Origin: Antedon mediterranea
Lineage: Eukaryota; Echinodermata; Crinoidea; Comatulida; Antedonidae
Length of the DNA stretch: 64,000 bases
Assembly: GCF_964355755.1 (NCBI RefSeq)
Contig: NC_092672.1
Span: forward strand, 20,394,501-20,458,500
Direction: 5' to 3'
The translations under genes were made by a program, and so were the position numbers. This document shows, in pieces, positions 23,694 to 35,232 of the stretch. The notes beneath the pieces were generated by a model that saw only the letters and a program-made list of their open reading frames with translations, searched no databases and was not told the origin of the DNA. Within the stretch, counting starts at the first letter, position 1. Each line of letters starts with the position of its first letter.

Positions 23694-26600
23694 AAAACAA
23701 GCAAGTGTAGTAATATTAAAATAGTATTTAATAATATCAATAGGTTAACGTCTGTTAGACTCAATGAGATTGCTCATTTAATCAAAGAGAATAATATTCA
23801 GGTTTTTGGCGTTGCAGAAACCTTTCTAACTAATGATAATAATATTAATATAGATGGTTATAATTGGTTTGGTAAATGTAGAAAACACAAGCGAGGAGGG
23901 GGTGTAGGTGCCTTTGTTGCGAAAGATATCACTATTTTAGATGACAATGTTTTTAATTGTAAATCCGATGAATACGAAAGAATTTGGGTAAAAGTGTGTT
24001 TTGATTCAAACACACCAGTGTATATATCGGTAGTATATTATCCTGTTAATGGAGTTGACAGTGAGAAATCAGATGAATTGACTAATCAATTATTATCAGA
24101 AGTTATCCAATTAGAAAATAATGCAGAAAATCATGAGCCTCTCATTCTGATAATGGGGGACTTTAATGGTAGAATTGGTCATGAAATTGCTAATGGTGAT
24201 CCACAGGTTAATAGTAATGGTAAGCGCTTACTACAATTTAAGGATGATTCAAATATGTTTATTTTAAACTGTAGTCCTTTATGTGAAGGGGTGGTTACTT
24301 GGTGCAAGGGTAATCAGAAAAGCACCATTGATTACATACTTTGTTCTCAAATTATGTTGAATAATGTAGTAAAGTTCATTGTTGATGAAGACAGAAAGCT
24401 AGGCACAGGAAGTGATCACAATAGCCTTTTTTTAGAATTAGATACTACCCTAATCACTCCTGTCAATCATCATTCTTATGCTAATCATGTATGGAATACT
24501 GCAGGTATTCAGGATTTTATTAAGTATCAAGAAAATATTGAAAACAACTTTTCCAACTGGAATGCTGATGGCTTTAATAATGTTGATAACTTGTGGGAAT
24601 CCTGGAAATCTATTGTTGTTTCTTCAGCTAAGGATGGTATTGGTATTAAGAAATTAAGTAAAAAACGTAAACATTGGTTTGATAATGAATTTCAAAAAGC
24701 AATAGCAGAACGAAGAGAGGCTGCTCGTGCTCATAGACGCTCAGTTAAATTAGATCCCAATTGTGCTCACACAGATAATCTGTGGCAATATTATCAAGAA
24801 AGAAGGATACATGCCAAAAAAGTTATATCTAAGAAAATTACTGAAACTAGGGTAAATAAATCGGCAGAGATTGCTAATAAAGGAGGACCATCCTGTAGGG
24901 ACTTTTGGAACATATTAAAAGGGTCTAATGACAAACATAGTAAATCAGGCATTAATTGTGTAAAAATCCCAGAATCAGATGAAACTACTTGTGATAAAGG
25001 AAAAATACTTTATTTTGTTAAAGAGTATTGGGAGAACTTAGGTAAGGCTAATAACGATTATGATTGTTTTACTTATTTAACGAAGCGGGCGGTTGATGAG
25101 ATACGTTCTAATACATTAGGTAATGATAACGATGACGAAAATTTACTATGTGACATTAATATAGACCTTGATATAATCATTGAGGCACTTGCAATCGCTA
25201 AAAATAATAAAGCTCCGGGAGTTGATGGAATAACCAATGAGCTTTTAAAAAATGGTGGAGACGCTTTAGCGGCATCACTCGTTTGTTTATTTAATAAAAT
25301 TATCAAATTAGAAACAATTCCAAGTGAGTGGAATATGAGTATCGTTGTACCAATATTTAAAAAAGGAGATCGTAAAGACCTAAATAATTATAGAGGCATC
25401 TCATTAACATCTTGTGTTTCCAAAATATTTAATAGAGTAATCTCAATGTATATATCTTGCTTTGTTGAAAAAGAAAATGTACTTTCGGAAGTCCAGGGAG
25501 GCTTTAGAGCCTATCACCGTTGTGAAGATCACATCTTTACATTGAAAAGCATTTTATCTTGTCGTTCAATTGAAGGTAAAACTACACATCTAGCTTTCCT
25601 AGACTTCCGAAAAGCATTTGATAGTGTATGGCGTGATGGTCTCCTAAAATGTGCCTGGGATACGGGAGTTAGAGGGAAAATTTGGAAAATAATAAGCTCA
25701 CTATATGACAATGTTAAAGCAAAAGTAAAAGTGGGGGAAAGCATGACTAATGAGTTTAATATCCACAAAGTATTTATTAATGAATTTGTTAAACTTCTTC
25801 GTGAAAGCAACTTCGGGGTAAGAATGAATGGTGTCTGGATGGGAGGGCTCTTCTGGGCTGATGATGTTATATTGATTGCTAATAATGAAAGGGAAATGAC
25901 TGAAATGTTAGAAATTGCCAATATATTCGCCAAAGAATGGAAAATTGGTTTTAATCATGAAAAATCAAATGTCATGGTTGTTGGAAAACGCATAAATAAA
26001 GATAAAGAGTGGAAATTAGGTGAAAAATCGATAAAAGAAGTAAATAGTTATAAATATTTAGGGGTCTATATTTCCTCAAACATGAGTGAACATTCACATT
26101 ATGAACATGTTATCCAAAAGGGCAACCGGCTTATAGCTTATATCAAAGGTATCATAGCTAACCTTGATGACTTTAACCGGGTGTACTATGGAAACATACT
26201 GTGGAAAACCATTGCAATTCCTTCAATAAATTATGCTTGTAGCATTTGGTATAATAAATCCAAGAAGGATAACGAAGACCTAGAGAAAGTGCAATTGCAA
26301 ATGGCCCGCTTTCTTCTCAAAGCTCCACGGTATACTCCAAAAGAGGCACTCTATGGTGACCTTGGGTGGGTTCCATTATCCAAGTTACACAAACTGTCCA
26401 GAGTTAAATTATTTAATCGTTTTATAACTATGGATGACCACAGGTGGCCTAATATTGTACTTAATTCTATGCTACAATTGAAATGTGACTTTGATCGTTT
26501 AAAATATAAATTTCTTAGTAGTTGTGTTGACATATTTGAAAAATGTACAGATATAGGCTTTTACAACAATGTTTTTGATAATGATAGTTTAACTCTTGTT

Positions 26601-27146
26601 CCTTTCTCAGTTAGCAATGTCGAGCGATGTTTGTCAGAATCATATAAATCAGAGTGGTCAAATAATATAATGCAAAAAACCTCATTAAATTTATACTCAA
26701 AATTGAAACCTTTCCCTAATTTAGAAAAATATTTACTTGATAAAACACATTTTTATGAGACAAGTCTGAAATTTAAATTAAGATCTAACACTCTACCTTT
26801 AGATTGTAAAACTTATAAATGGTCCAATGATGTGTCCGGTCTTTGTACTTTATGTGGGAATCGCGAAATCGAAGACATTAAACATTTTTTATTAAACTGT
26901 AAAGCATTTGATAATATTAGAATGAAAGAATTATCCAATCTACAAAATAATCTTGTACTCTGTAATGATTATGACACATGGAATCGTTACACAACAGCAA
27001 CTGCTGATGATAAATTACAGTATATTTTAGGTAGAGATTCTATCGCGATTTGTAAAGAATCTGAGACCTTTTTTGATTTGTTTTGTAAACAATACTCAAG
27101 AGCTGCATGGGAGAAACGGTCAGAACTTAAATCTCCCAATATATAG
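23694..27146 (+). CDS. LINE ORF2: AP-like endonuclease and reverse transcriptase, internally deleted
   Basis: An open frame of about 1,150 codons without an obvious ATG near its start. The N-terminal part is an exonuclease/endonuclease/phosphatase domain: VFGVAETFL, GDFNGRIGHE, STIDYIL and the catalytic-type GSDHNSLF. The reverse transcriptase follows: APGVDGITNELL, VPIFKKGDR, NNYRGISLTS, QGGFR, motif A FLDFRKAFDSVW, and motif C FWADDVIL. The usual GVRQGCxLSPxLF motif between A and C is missing, since FNIHK passes straight into FINEFVKLL, so about 14 codons are deleted in frame. The C-terminus has a CCHC-like knuckle (CTLCGNREIEDIKHFLLNC). The protein is very probably inactive for reverse transcription. 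Clade not assigned. Confidence 0.85.
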   Translation, partial: KTSKCSNIKIVFNNINRLTSVRLNEIAHLIKENNIQVFGVAETFLTNDNNINIDGYNWFGKCRKHKRGGGVGAFVAKDITILDDNVFNCKSDEYERIWVKVCFDSNTPVYISVVYYPVNGVDSEKSDELTNQLLSEVIQLENNAENHEPLILIMGDFNGRIGHEIANGDPQVNSNGKRLLQFKDDSNMFILNCSPLCEGVVTWCKGNQKSTIDYILCSQIMLNNVVKFIVDEDRKLGTGSDHNSLFLELDTTLITPVNHHSYANHVWNTAGIQDFIKYQENIENNFSNWNADGFNNVDNLWESWKSIVVSSAKDGIGIKKLSKKRKHWFDNEFQKAIAERREAARAHRRSVKLDPNCAHTDNLWQYYQERRIHAKKVISKKITETRVNKSAEIANKGGPSCRDFWNILKGSNDKHSKSGINCVKIPESDETTCDKGKILYFVKEYWENLGKANNDYDCFTYLTKRAVDEIRSNTLGNDNDDENLLCDINIDLDIIIEALAIAKNNKAPGVDGITNELLKNGGDALAASLVCLFNKIIKLETIPSEWNMSIVVPIFKKGDRKDLNNYRGISLTSCVSKIFNRVISMYISCFVEKENVLSEVQGGFRAYHRCEDHIFTLKSILSCRSIEGKTTHLAFLDFRKAFDSVWRDGLLKCAWDTGVRGKIWKIISSLYDNVKAKVKVGESMTNEFNIHKVFINEFVKLLRESNFGVRMNGVWMGGLFWADDVILIANNEREMTEMLEIANIFAKEWKIGFNHEKSNVMVVGKRINKDKEWKLGEKSIKEVNSYKYLGVYISSNMSEHSHYEHVIQKGNRLIAYIKGIIANLDDFNRVYYGNILWKTIAIPSINYACSIWYNKSKKDNEDLEKVQLQMARFLLKAPRYTPKEALYGDLGWVPLSKLHKLSRVKLFNRFITMDDHRWPNIVLNSMLQLKCDFDRLKYKFLSSCVDIFEKCTDIGFYNNVFDNDSLTLVPFSVSNVERCLSESYKSEWSNNIMQKTSLNLYSKLKPFPNLEKYLLDKTHFYETSLKFKLRSNTLPLDCKTYKWSNDVSGLCTLCGNREIEDIKHFLLNCKAFDNIRMKELSNLQNNLVLCNDYDTWNRYTTATADDKLQYILGRDSIAICKESETFFDLFCKQYSRAAWEKRSELKSPNI

Positions 27147-27580
27147 ATTGTTTTTCTTTTGTATTGTTGCTTTTTTATATTTGTATTTAGATTTGTAAAT
27201 AGTATACACCTGTGATAACAACTATAGGTCATCAGTACCTGATGTTGAAACACAATGGTTTGTAATGTAAACTCTTTACTATATTTTATGTTTATTTTGA
27301 TATACCTCTTTATCAACTCAAACCTATGATACTGTAGGACAATTTAATACAGTACCTGTATACCATGTTGATAATGATTTTTCTTTTATATTTTTGCAAA
27401 CAGTTTAAGAACCTGTATCCGTCATATAATGTATTGTTTTGATGTATTATGTTAAATTGGATGCACCACTATTGTGTGTGCCACCGATGCAAAGGTGTCA
27501 TTTCCTAATAAATTATTATTATTATTTTTATACAATATTTACTTCAAAACTCTCAAATGTTTTATGTAAACGATTAAAAA

Positions 27581-28265
27581 CTATTCGTCATCATCACAGT
27601 AACTTTCACTGTCATCACTCCAAGGTTGGTCATCATCGATTTCAGCTTCAAAATCTATTATTTTAAGTTCTTCATCATAACTTTGTTCCAATATTCCTGC
27701 ATAAGTATCGTCAAGAACTGTGTTTGATTCAGCACTTTGTTCCGAGTGTGGATCACTAGTCAACGTATCTGGTAGAGCATTTCCTTCAAACCATTTAGGT
27801 ACATACCTTCCATCACCATTATCAACCCATCATAGTTTAATGGGTGTAGGTTTTGTGTTGGCTGAGGAGTATGAGCGTGTCTCCACATAATAGATATACA
27901 TAATTTGCCCTCAACAGATGCTGGGTGATTGTGATTTCACATGGTGGCAATGACGAACAGTTGATCTTCTTGAATTTCTTCTTTCCAGTTGTCATTTTGC
28001 GAAGCGATTGGTACCTGGCCTCATTAATACTGTTCATGCTTTTAAACCCATATATCTTGCATACATAGGCAGTGACTGCGGATTTTTCCATCCTGTCACC
28101 ACAAAGCGATCGCAATGCAGCAACATGTTTCTTGTCCTTCACTAAATAATATGTAAATGGGATTGACTTGCCTTTGCGGTAAAATCCAGTATCATTACAG
28201 TGTGATATAATCAAATTTATAAATGACGCTGTCACAAATCATGTAAAAAGAAATCCAATAGCCCC
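27581..28265 (-). pseudogene. C-terminal fragment of a transposon-associated protein gene
   Basis: On the - strand 28235-27837 encodes DKKHVAALRSLCGDRMEKSA, then VCKIYGFKSMNSINEARYQSL and CEITITQHLLRANYVYLL. After a frame change the text YVPKWFEGNALPDTL and a very acidic end (DDDQPWSDDSESYCDDDE) follow, to a stop at 27581. From memory, the patterns LPPxxxxxxxHLLRANY and PKWFEG recur in uncharacterised proteins of marine invertebrates that travel with transposons. The gene lacks its N-terminal part; its visible start lies within the inverted arm. Function unknown. Confidence 0.5.
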
Positions 28266-29164
28266 TATTAGTCCAAGAGCATCCATTAGTTCATAAGTAT
28301 AGGCAGACCCGGAAATTTCTGGTAACAAGCTAATTTTTTCAGGAAAGGTCGAGAACTATGATTGGAACATCATACTAAAAGTCCCGAAAAATCCTTCTTG
28401 TGCTCTCCGAGAAATCCAAGATGGCGTCCAAAATGGCTGCCATTTTAAATTGGTCTATAACTTTGTAACCGCTTGTCGTAGAGTATCAATTTTGGTGTCA
28501 AATAGTTCACAATATATACATTCCTATTTGCTCTAACAGAAAATTTTGTCAAAAAATGGCCGCTACTACAGTTTCTGGCAGTTTGACTTTTGACCTGGTC
28601 TTATCATATCTCGGTAATGGCTTGTCATAGAGAATTAAGATTAGGCCCAAATTGTTCAGAACACGCATATTTTTATTTGGTGTAATGAAATATTTTATCC
28701 CAAAATGACCTGAAGTGAGGTTATTGACCTCTTATTGACCTATTCATATCTCTTTACCGTATCTCAAGAAATATTTGTCGTAGAGCATTACTTTTAGTGT
28801 CATATTGTTTGGAACATATACATTTCTATTTAGTCTAATACAACAGTTTGCCCTCAACTGCTCGGAAGTAAGTTAATTTATTGAAAACTTTAAAAATCAA
28901 AGAAGGATATTAATAATGTAGGTAAAATAAAAATCAAAGTTTTAACTCTGCCTTAAAACATGTTTTGGGCATCATCAGGTAAAGCGCATTGTTACAAAAA
29001 GAAAATATAAAGTCAATAAATTACAAAGAATAACTGTCAGTGGCTAATCAAAGTTGGTTAATTAAGTAAACAAAAGACAATTGGCAAATACCTATGTACA
29101 CAGCACATATCCGACCATTTATATGCAACTTTGAGTTGCGTGCAAACGCGACTCTATTGCTCAC

Positions 29165-29460
29165 TATGTCGGTCGGTAAACACTAACTCATATTCATATA
29201 TTTTCGTTATTTTGACACTGGATATTAATACTTGTAGGCAAATATAAATGTTTTTAAACATTTTAACATTTTTAAACTTTTTCAGCAATTTCGGTCGGTT
29301 GGTCAGTCGGTAAACACTAACTCATATTCATATTTTTTCGTTATTTTGACACTGGATATTATTTAATACTTGGAGGAAAATATAAATGTTTTTAAAAATG
29401 TGAACATTTTAAAACATTTTCAGCAATTTCGGTCAGTTGGTCGGTCGGTCAGTAAACAAT
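29165..29460. repeat. two copies of a 135-bp unit inside the nested foldback
   Basis: Each copy contains GGTAAACACTAACTCATATT, TTTTCGTTATTTTGACACTG and CAGCAATTTCGGTC. Noncoding. Confidence 0.75.
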
Positions 29461-29693
29461 AACTCAAATTTACGCACGCGACTGCAGCCATGTATATGAC
29501 CTTGTTGACTTTGTAAAAATAATGCATTTTGAAACATTCCTTGCTTTAAATGTTCGTTGTATGGCTTATTTATGATAAAAAGAGAATATACCCTAGGTAT
29601 TTCACGTCAAACGCTCTTTACTCGGCATGCATAGACTTTCTTTTCCAGATTCAGATTTTATTTGGTCCTTGCTGAAATCTATGAAAAATAGAT

Positions 29694-29766
29694 TGGAATA
29701 CCCGGGCAATGATCCCGGTACATCTCACATGGTAAGTGAGAGCTCTACCATTTGAGCTAGTCCCCC
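29694..29766 (-). pseudogene. tRNA-Ala-like pseudogene
   Basis: Read on the - strand: GGGGGACTAGCTCAAATGG, then an anticodon stem CTCAC/GTGAG with loop TTACCAT, and a T arm ACCGGGATCATTGCCCGG. The sequence resembles tRNA-Ala(AGC), but the anticodon position reads ACC (nominally Gly) and the acceptor stem has mismatches. It may be a SINE head rather than a gene; a functional tRNA is unlikely. Confidence 0.6.
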
Positions 29767-31292
29767 AGTTACATATTTAACTGTTTAAAGATGAAAAAAA
29801 GCATCGCCATATGCCCTATATATGATTTATTAAATATTAAAAAAATATGCAAAATAAAGGGTCACTTCAACATTGATCAGCAGCATTCTGTTACAGTCAT
29901 TCATCATCTGATGTTGCATCTTCAACATCTTGGTGTTTGTTGCTTCTTTCACATCATTATCATCATGTTCATCTGTATGGGTGTTGTTGCATGTTTGCAC
30001 AAAAGTTATGACGTTATGAGGTTAGAGAACATCCAAGAGTGCATTCTCTTTTAAAACAAGGAATGATCTGGTTTCATGTTTCAAAATGCATTATTTTTAC
30101 AAATAAAATGGTCTTTAACATTAGGTTTTTGACAATCCGGAGTATAATATATGCCATGTACATAGTGTTCCCTGCCAATTGAACATTTCCATGCGAAATG
30201 TATATGACCTGAACATTTCATTCTCACACTCACAGTATCATAAAGTCTATACATTTCCTAAATTACATAAAATTTCTACTTCTCTGAACAAAAATAATTA
30301 TCATAATTTCTATAATAAAAATAATGACGTGATTTCAACAAAAGCACTAATTCGCGTATGTACTGTAATGCGAGTTACAGACGAATAACGCATTTAAATG
30401 TATTCATGACATCTACTTATAGGTGACATTTTGTAGCAATAACTTTTCAACCATAACTAGTATGAGAATTTCAATACGTGTCCCATGATATTCTTTGTTC
30501 TATCGAAGTTAAATAAATGATTATTTTGGTTTTTTTCTTGTATAGTTCATACCCTTACAGGAAAATTTACCCTCAAGGTTACCTGATGATGTGCTATGCC
30601 CAAAACATGTTTTAAGGCAGAGTTAAAATTTAGATTTTTTCTACAGTATTCATATCCTCTGCCTATGTAGCTCTTTGATTTTTAAAGTTTTCAATAAATT
30701 AACTTACTTCCGAACATTTTAGGACAAACTGTTGTATTAGACTAAATAGAAATGTATATGTTCCAAACAATTTGACACCAAAAGTAATGCTCTACGACAA
30801 ATATTTCTTGAGATACGGTAAAGAGATATGAATAGGTCAATAAGAGGTCAATAACCTCACTTCCGGTCATTTTGGGATAAAATATTTCATTACAGCAAAT
30901 AAAAATATGCATGGTCTGAACAATTTGGGCCTAATCTTAATTCTCTATGACAAGCCATTACCGAGATATGATAAGACCAGGTCAAAGGTCAAACTGCCAG
31001 AAACTGTAGTAGCGGCCATTTTTTTGACAAAATGTTCTGTTAGAGCAAATAGGAATGTATTGTGAACTATTTGACACCAAAATCGATACTCTACAACAAG
31101 CGGTTACAAAGTTATAGACCAATTTAAAATGGCAGCCATTTTGGACGCCATCTTGGATTTCTCGGTGAGCACAAAGAGGATTTTTCGGGACTTTTAGTAT
31201 GATGTTCCAATCATAGTTCTCGACCTTTCCTGAAAAAAATTAGCTTGTTACCAGAAATTTCCGGGTCAAACCCTAATGCTCTTGGACTATAT

Positions 31293-33400
31293 TGGTTTTA
31301 TTATATCGTGTATTCTGTTCAGCTAGTAATGGAAGATGAGGAATGTACAATATTTAGTAATTTAATGCATACAGCCAGTAACCTCGATGTCTTTGCTCAA
31401 TTGTGCTTTTACAGTGTGTCGGTAGTTACACTGCATGTAAAATATTCGACCTGGGTTCAGTTAGAGATAAGTAACGATATTTAATTTGGTCCAGTGTTAT
31501 TAGTGTAACAATTTTAAATTTGACTTGGGCAGTTATAGTAAAATAATGTGCAATAATTGATACAGTAGTCGATCCATTATGGATAAGTAACAATATTTAT
31601 TTATTTTTATTTATTTATTCGACTTCTCACTAACTCATCTGGATCAACAGGTGGTAAACACCTCTAAAACGGCCCAGTCGTTAATTTGGTCCTGAGTATG
31701 TTGCAGATATCACTGTCTAATGTTAGTACAGTAACAATTTTAAATTTGACTTGGGCAGTTAGAGTAAAATAATGTTCAGTAATCAATACAGTAGTCGATC
31801 CATTATGGATAAGTAACGATATTTAATTCGATTCAGTTTGTTGCGTTTTATCAGATATCACTTTCTTATGTTAGTAAAATAATGTCCAATAATCAATACA
31901 GTAGTTGATCCATTGTGGATAAGTAACGATATTTAATTTGGTTCAGTATTATTAATATTAATTAATGTTGCCTTTTATCAGATATCACTGTCTAATGTTA
32001 GTACAGTAACAATTAAAAGTTTGACTTTGGTTCAGTTAAAGTAAAACAATGTGCAGTAATCGATACATTAGTCGATCCATTATGGACAAGTAACGATGTT
32101 TAAAATGTTGGCAGATTAAGTTTTTTGTTGGTTTTTATCAGTCTAATTCACATGAAAACAGTTACTTTTTTAAAATTAAAATTGAGTTAAAAATACAGTA
32201 ATAGTGTGCAATCGATAGTCTAATCTATACCTTACAAATTCTCTAAGTGATTATGTTGAATTCGTACTATTATTTACTTTACTATTATTTATGTTATGTT
32301 GAAAAATGTTGCAAATTTAGATTTCGTTGCCTTTTTTCATATAGACATATCACTATAGTGTCTAGTGTGTAATTAAAACAATATTTAAATCGAGTTATAA
32401 TAATAATGTACAATAATAGGTACCGGTGTCGATCATTATGAGTGTAATTATTTAGTTTATTTGAAAAATATTCTTAAATTATATTATTTTGATCGAAATA
32501 ATGATTTTGATATAAAATTGATTGTTCAAAATGTTACCCTAAAATACAAATCTGCTGTTGGTTATTTTAAGTGTTTTGGTTGGTGTTATTTATTATTCCA
32601 AAATAAAGATATATTTCAATTATAAAATAAAAATCACTCGTTATCGTGAATGTGTTTGTATTATCGACATTGTTGATCACGAATGGAGCCTCGGGCATTT
32701 GAGCTGCTGTGTACCGGATAAAGTGAAAAAAAACAACATTTTTTTTAAAAATGATTCATACTTCATGGATAAACCCATTTTGGGCGAGTTCCTAAGAGTT
32801 TGATGTTTGATGATTTGGTACAGCAAACAACTGCACTCTTTATTTATTGTTTTATCATTCTACTGTGTATTTATTGTCAGTCCGAGTCCGTATCACGTAT
32901 TTCTAACTCAGCTGAACGCCATAAGACGACATACGCGCCGAGTATATAGCCGAATAGGGGGAAACTGCAGACCTTTAGGGCTGCTGTCTGAGCTTATGTA
33001 CAGGATAAAGTTGCTGTCATTGGTGTTTTTGTCATCCCCAATATGTACTGCTACCATTACAAAAAGATTCAACCTTGTATCGCTTCACATGAATAAACCC
33101 ATTTGGGCGTGGCCCTAAAATGTTGCTGTTTGGCGCCCCGTACAGGATAAAGTTGCTGTCATTGGTGATGTAATCATTAGTAGCCCACTGCGAATGATAT
33201 CCAAAAAAGTTTATCCTTGTATCGCTTTACATGAATAAAGGCATTTTATCCCCTTATGTTATGATCCCCACAGGCCCTATGTACAGGCTGTGACCCGGCA
33301 GCAATGTCGAATATTGCATCTCACCCTAATACGCACCTAACTACATCATCAAACCTTTTGTATCTTTTCACATGAATAAATCTTCCGGGCGCCCGGTCTA
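31293..33400 (-). repeat. right terminal inverted repeat of the 12.45 kb element
   Basis: Reverse complement of 20950-23205. A roughly 90-bp insertion (about 31600-31690, containing CACCTCTAAAACGGCCCAGT) is present only in this arm, so the arms have diverged since they were made identical. Confidence 0.8.
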
Positions 33401-33403
33401 CTG

Positions 33404-34320
33404 ATATGAGATGACAAAATATTTTTTTATTTGTATTATTTTTGTAGCTGGTGATAATTCTTAAAAGTATTGATAGTCCGGTGGCAGGAGGGGGAAATCA
33501 CCACCCGAATGGGGATAAATTGCCATCCAACTTTTCTAGACCAGAATTTTCCGTAGCTTACGAATCTGGAAGGTAATCGATCATGATAGGAAGCGTTTTT
33601 GAGATAAAAGGTGTCAAAGTTTAAAAAAAATATCAAATCTGATTGCAAATGTGCTATGGCATTATTAAATGTCGTAACATTATTACCGATAATATTACAA
33701 CAAGAGTACCTATAACACAAATTATATCTATATTTTTTAAATTTATACTAACAAATATCTTTTTTTAATATTATAATAATAATAATAATATATCAAAAAA
33801 TTATTAAATAATATTTATCGCATAATATACAATCTACGATAATTTAATTAATTGATATAAGAAAATGTATTAAATAAATAACATTATTTGAATAAAAGAA
33901 CAAATCACACATCTACACATAATCAAACATCGTATAGGCCTACTCTATCTCTAACAATTTTTTCAATCTTCTATCGACTAAAGCCGAAGTATAGTCGTTA
34001 TCTCGGAACCGTTCTATGGTTACCATCAGGTAGGCTTACTTCATCAAAGCTTCTATGAATGGATGTACTGGTTGGGAGCAGAAAAACTAGTAGACCATAC
34101 CCAGTACCGTTTTGATTACGATCAATCGGGGAAATTACCTCACGACTAAATTCACAAATGCATGATATAAATTACAAATTTACAGGCATATTTCTATTCC
34201 TCATAATTGATTAATTACAAAGATTATTGGTACTACAGTATAATGCTTCAATAATATAAACAATTGGGATTATAAACCACATGTTTAAAATAAGATAATT
34301 CAACTGTACCAAAAACATGA
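33404..34320. other. intergenic stretch without a recognised gene
   Basis: AT-rich sequence between the large element and the second copy of the flanking repeat. It contains AAT microsatellite runs near 33775. No coding or RNA gene is supported. Confidence 0.4.
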
Positions 34321-34329
34321 TCAGCTGCT

Positions 34330-34600
34330 GTCTAGTGTGTGGGTGTGTGTGTGACTGATCAACAGGCTTCTGGAAACCTAAACAGAATTGTCCTTTTCCC
34401 CCATTTATCACTAAAATAAAATATGTTTTTACTGGCCATACAGATGCCTCCAATCAGTCAGTCACATCCAATATTAGCGTGACATGGCTTGACTCATGTT
34501 TTCTAGGAAAAATAAATTATATTATGATGAACTGTGCAATAAGTAATTGACTGTTGACTTTCTGTAACTGTGTTTGTTGTATATATATTGTCCATGTCTA
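34330..34600. repeat. copy 2 of the direct repeat shared with 19310-19560
   Basis: Contains TTTTTACTGGCCATACAGAT, TCACATCCAATATTA and ATGAACTGTGCAATAAGTAA in the same order and orientation as copy 1. It probably marks the far side of the tail duplication, now separated from it by the 12.45 kb insertion. Confidence 0.65.
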
Positions 34601-35232
34601 TGAGTCTTTTGTGCTTTGGTGGCTATCACAAAATTTCACATGAGAAATATGTGTAAACCCACTCTATATTATTTCATTGGTATAGCTTTTTTTCAATCTT
34701 TTTTATTATTGACCTGACAAAAATTGTAAACTTCTTTACAAGACTTGTACAATGTAAAGTAAAATGTTGTGGTTAATCACTGCTGATGCTTGAAACTTAA
34801 AAAATATTATTATTATTATTGGTGGAGTTGCTTCATAAATTCATATTTCATATTCTATTTTAATAAATGATATACAATATTATTAACTTTTTTGTATTCT
34901 ATTTTTGTTTTGTTTTGTTTGTTTCCAATAGGGTAAAAAAGAATTTTATAGAAAAACAACACAACATTGAAATCTGAAAATGCATGAGACATAAAAATCA
35001 CAAATCATATTCCTGAGAATTATTTTTATTTACTATAACTATATTGTTAGTTTTACACGATTTGTTTATAATAAAATTTAATATGAGGATAATTTCATAT
35101 TCATAAAGTTTACTCATGCATGAAAGCAAAATCAAAGATGACAGAGCTCCATAAAGACTCTGAATTCTTGTTGTTTGTATACGATGGTACAAATATATAA
35201 ACAATTGAAAATTCTATTACTGCAATCTGAAA
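34601..35232 (-). other. 3' flank of the myosin gene
   Basis: AT-rich sequence beyond the myosin stop and its 152-bp repeat array. Several AATAAA sequences on the - strand (for example 35029-35034) could serve as polyadenylation signals; none can be chosen from sequence alone. Confidence 0.35.

Larger units (their letters stand above)
23340..27530 (+). mobile_element. non-LTR retrotransposon (LINE) inside the 12.45 kb element
   Basis: It comprises an ORF1 remnant, an endonuclease-reverse transcriptase ORF (23694-27146), about 370 bp of 3' untranslated sequence and an ATTATTATT-type tail near 27515. The 5' boundary is not clear; it lies just inside the inner edge of the left arm. I saw no clear target-site duplication. 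Confidence 0.7.
28269..31289. mobile_element. nested 3 kb foldback element
   Basis: The ends TAGTCCAAGAGCAT and, inverted, ATGCTCTTGGACTA are flanked by TAT on both sides (28266-28268, 31290-31292). The uninterrupted site CCCCTATTGG is preserved, inverted, in the left arm of the host element near 23207. The arms are about 700 bp (28269-28985 and 30575-31289). They contain ATGGCTGCCATTTT palindromes and three diverged units of about 130 bp with AGGTCAAAGGTCA-like motifs. The interior has no coding gene. Confidence 0.85.
20950..33400. mobile_element. 12.45 kb element with inverted termini over 2 kb
   Basis: The left end TAGACCGGGCGCCCGGAAG at 20950 is matched inverted at the right end (…CCGGTCTA, 33400). 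The trinucleotide CTG flanks both sides (20947-20949, 33401-33403) as a possible 3-bp target duplication. The arms run 20950-23304 and, inverted, 33400-31293 plus 28265-28191, interrupted by a nested element. They look about 90-95% alike. The interior holds a LINE and a gene fragment read on the - strand. No complete transposase was recognised, so mobility would have to be supplied elsewhere. A 3-bp duplication fits PIF/Harbinger among others, but the superfamily is undetermined. Confidence 0.85.
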
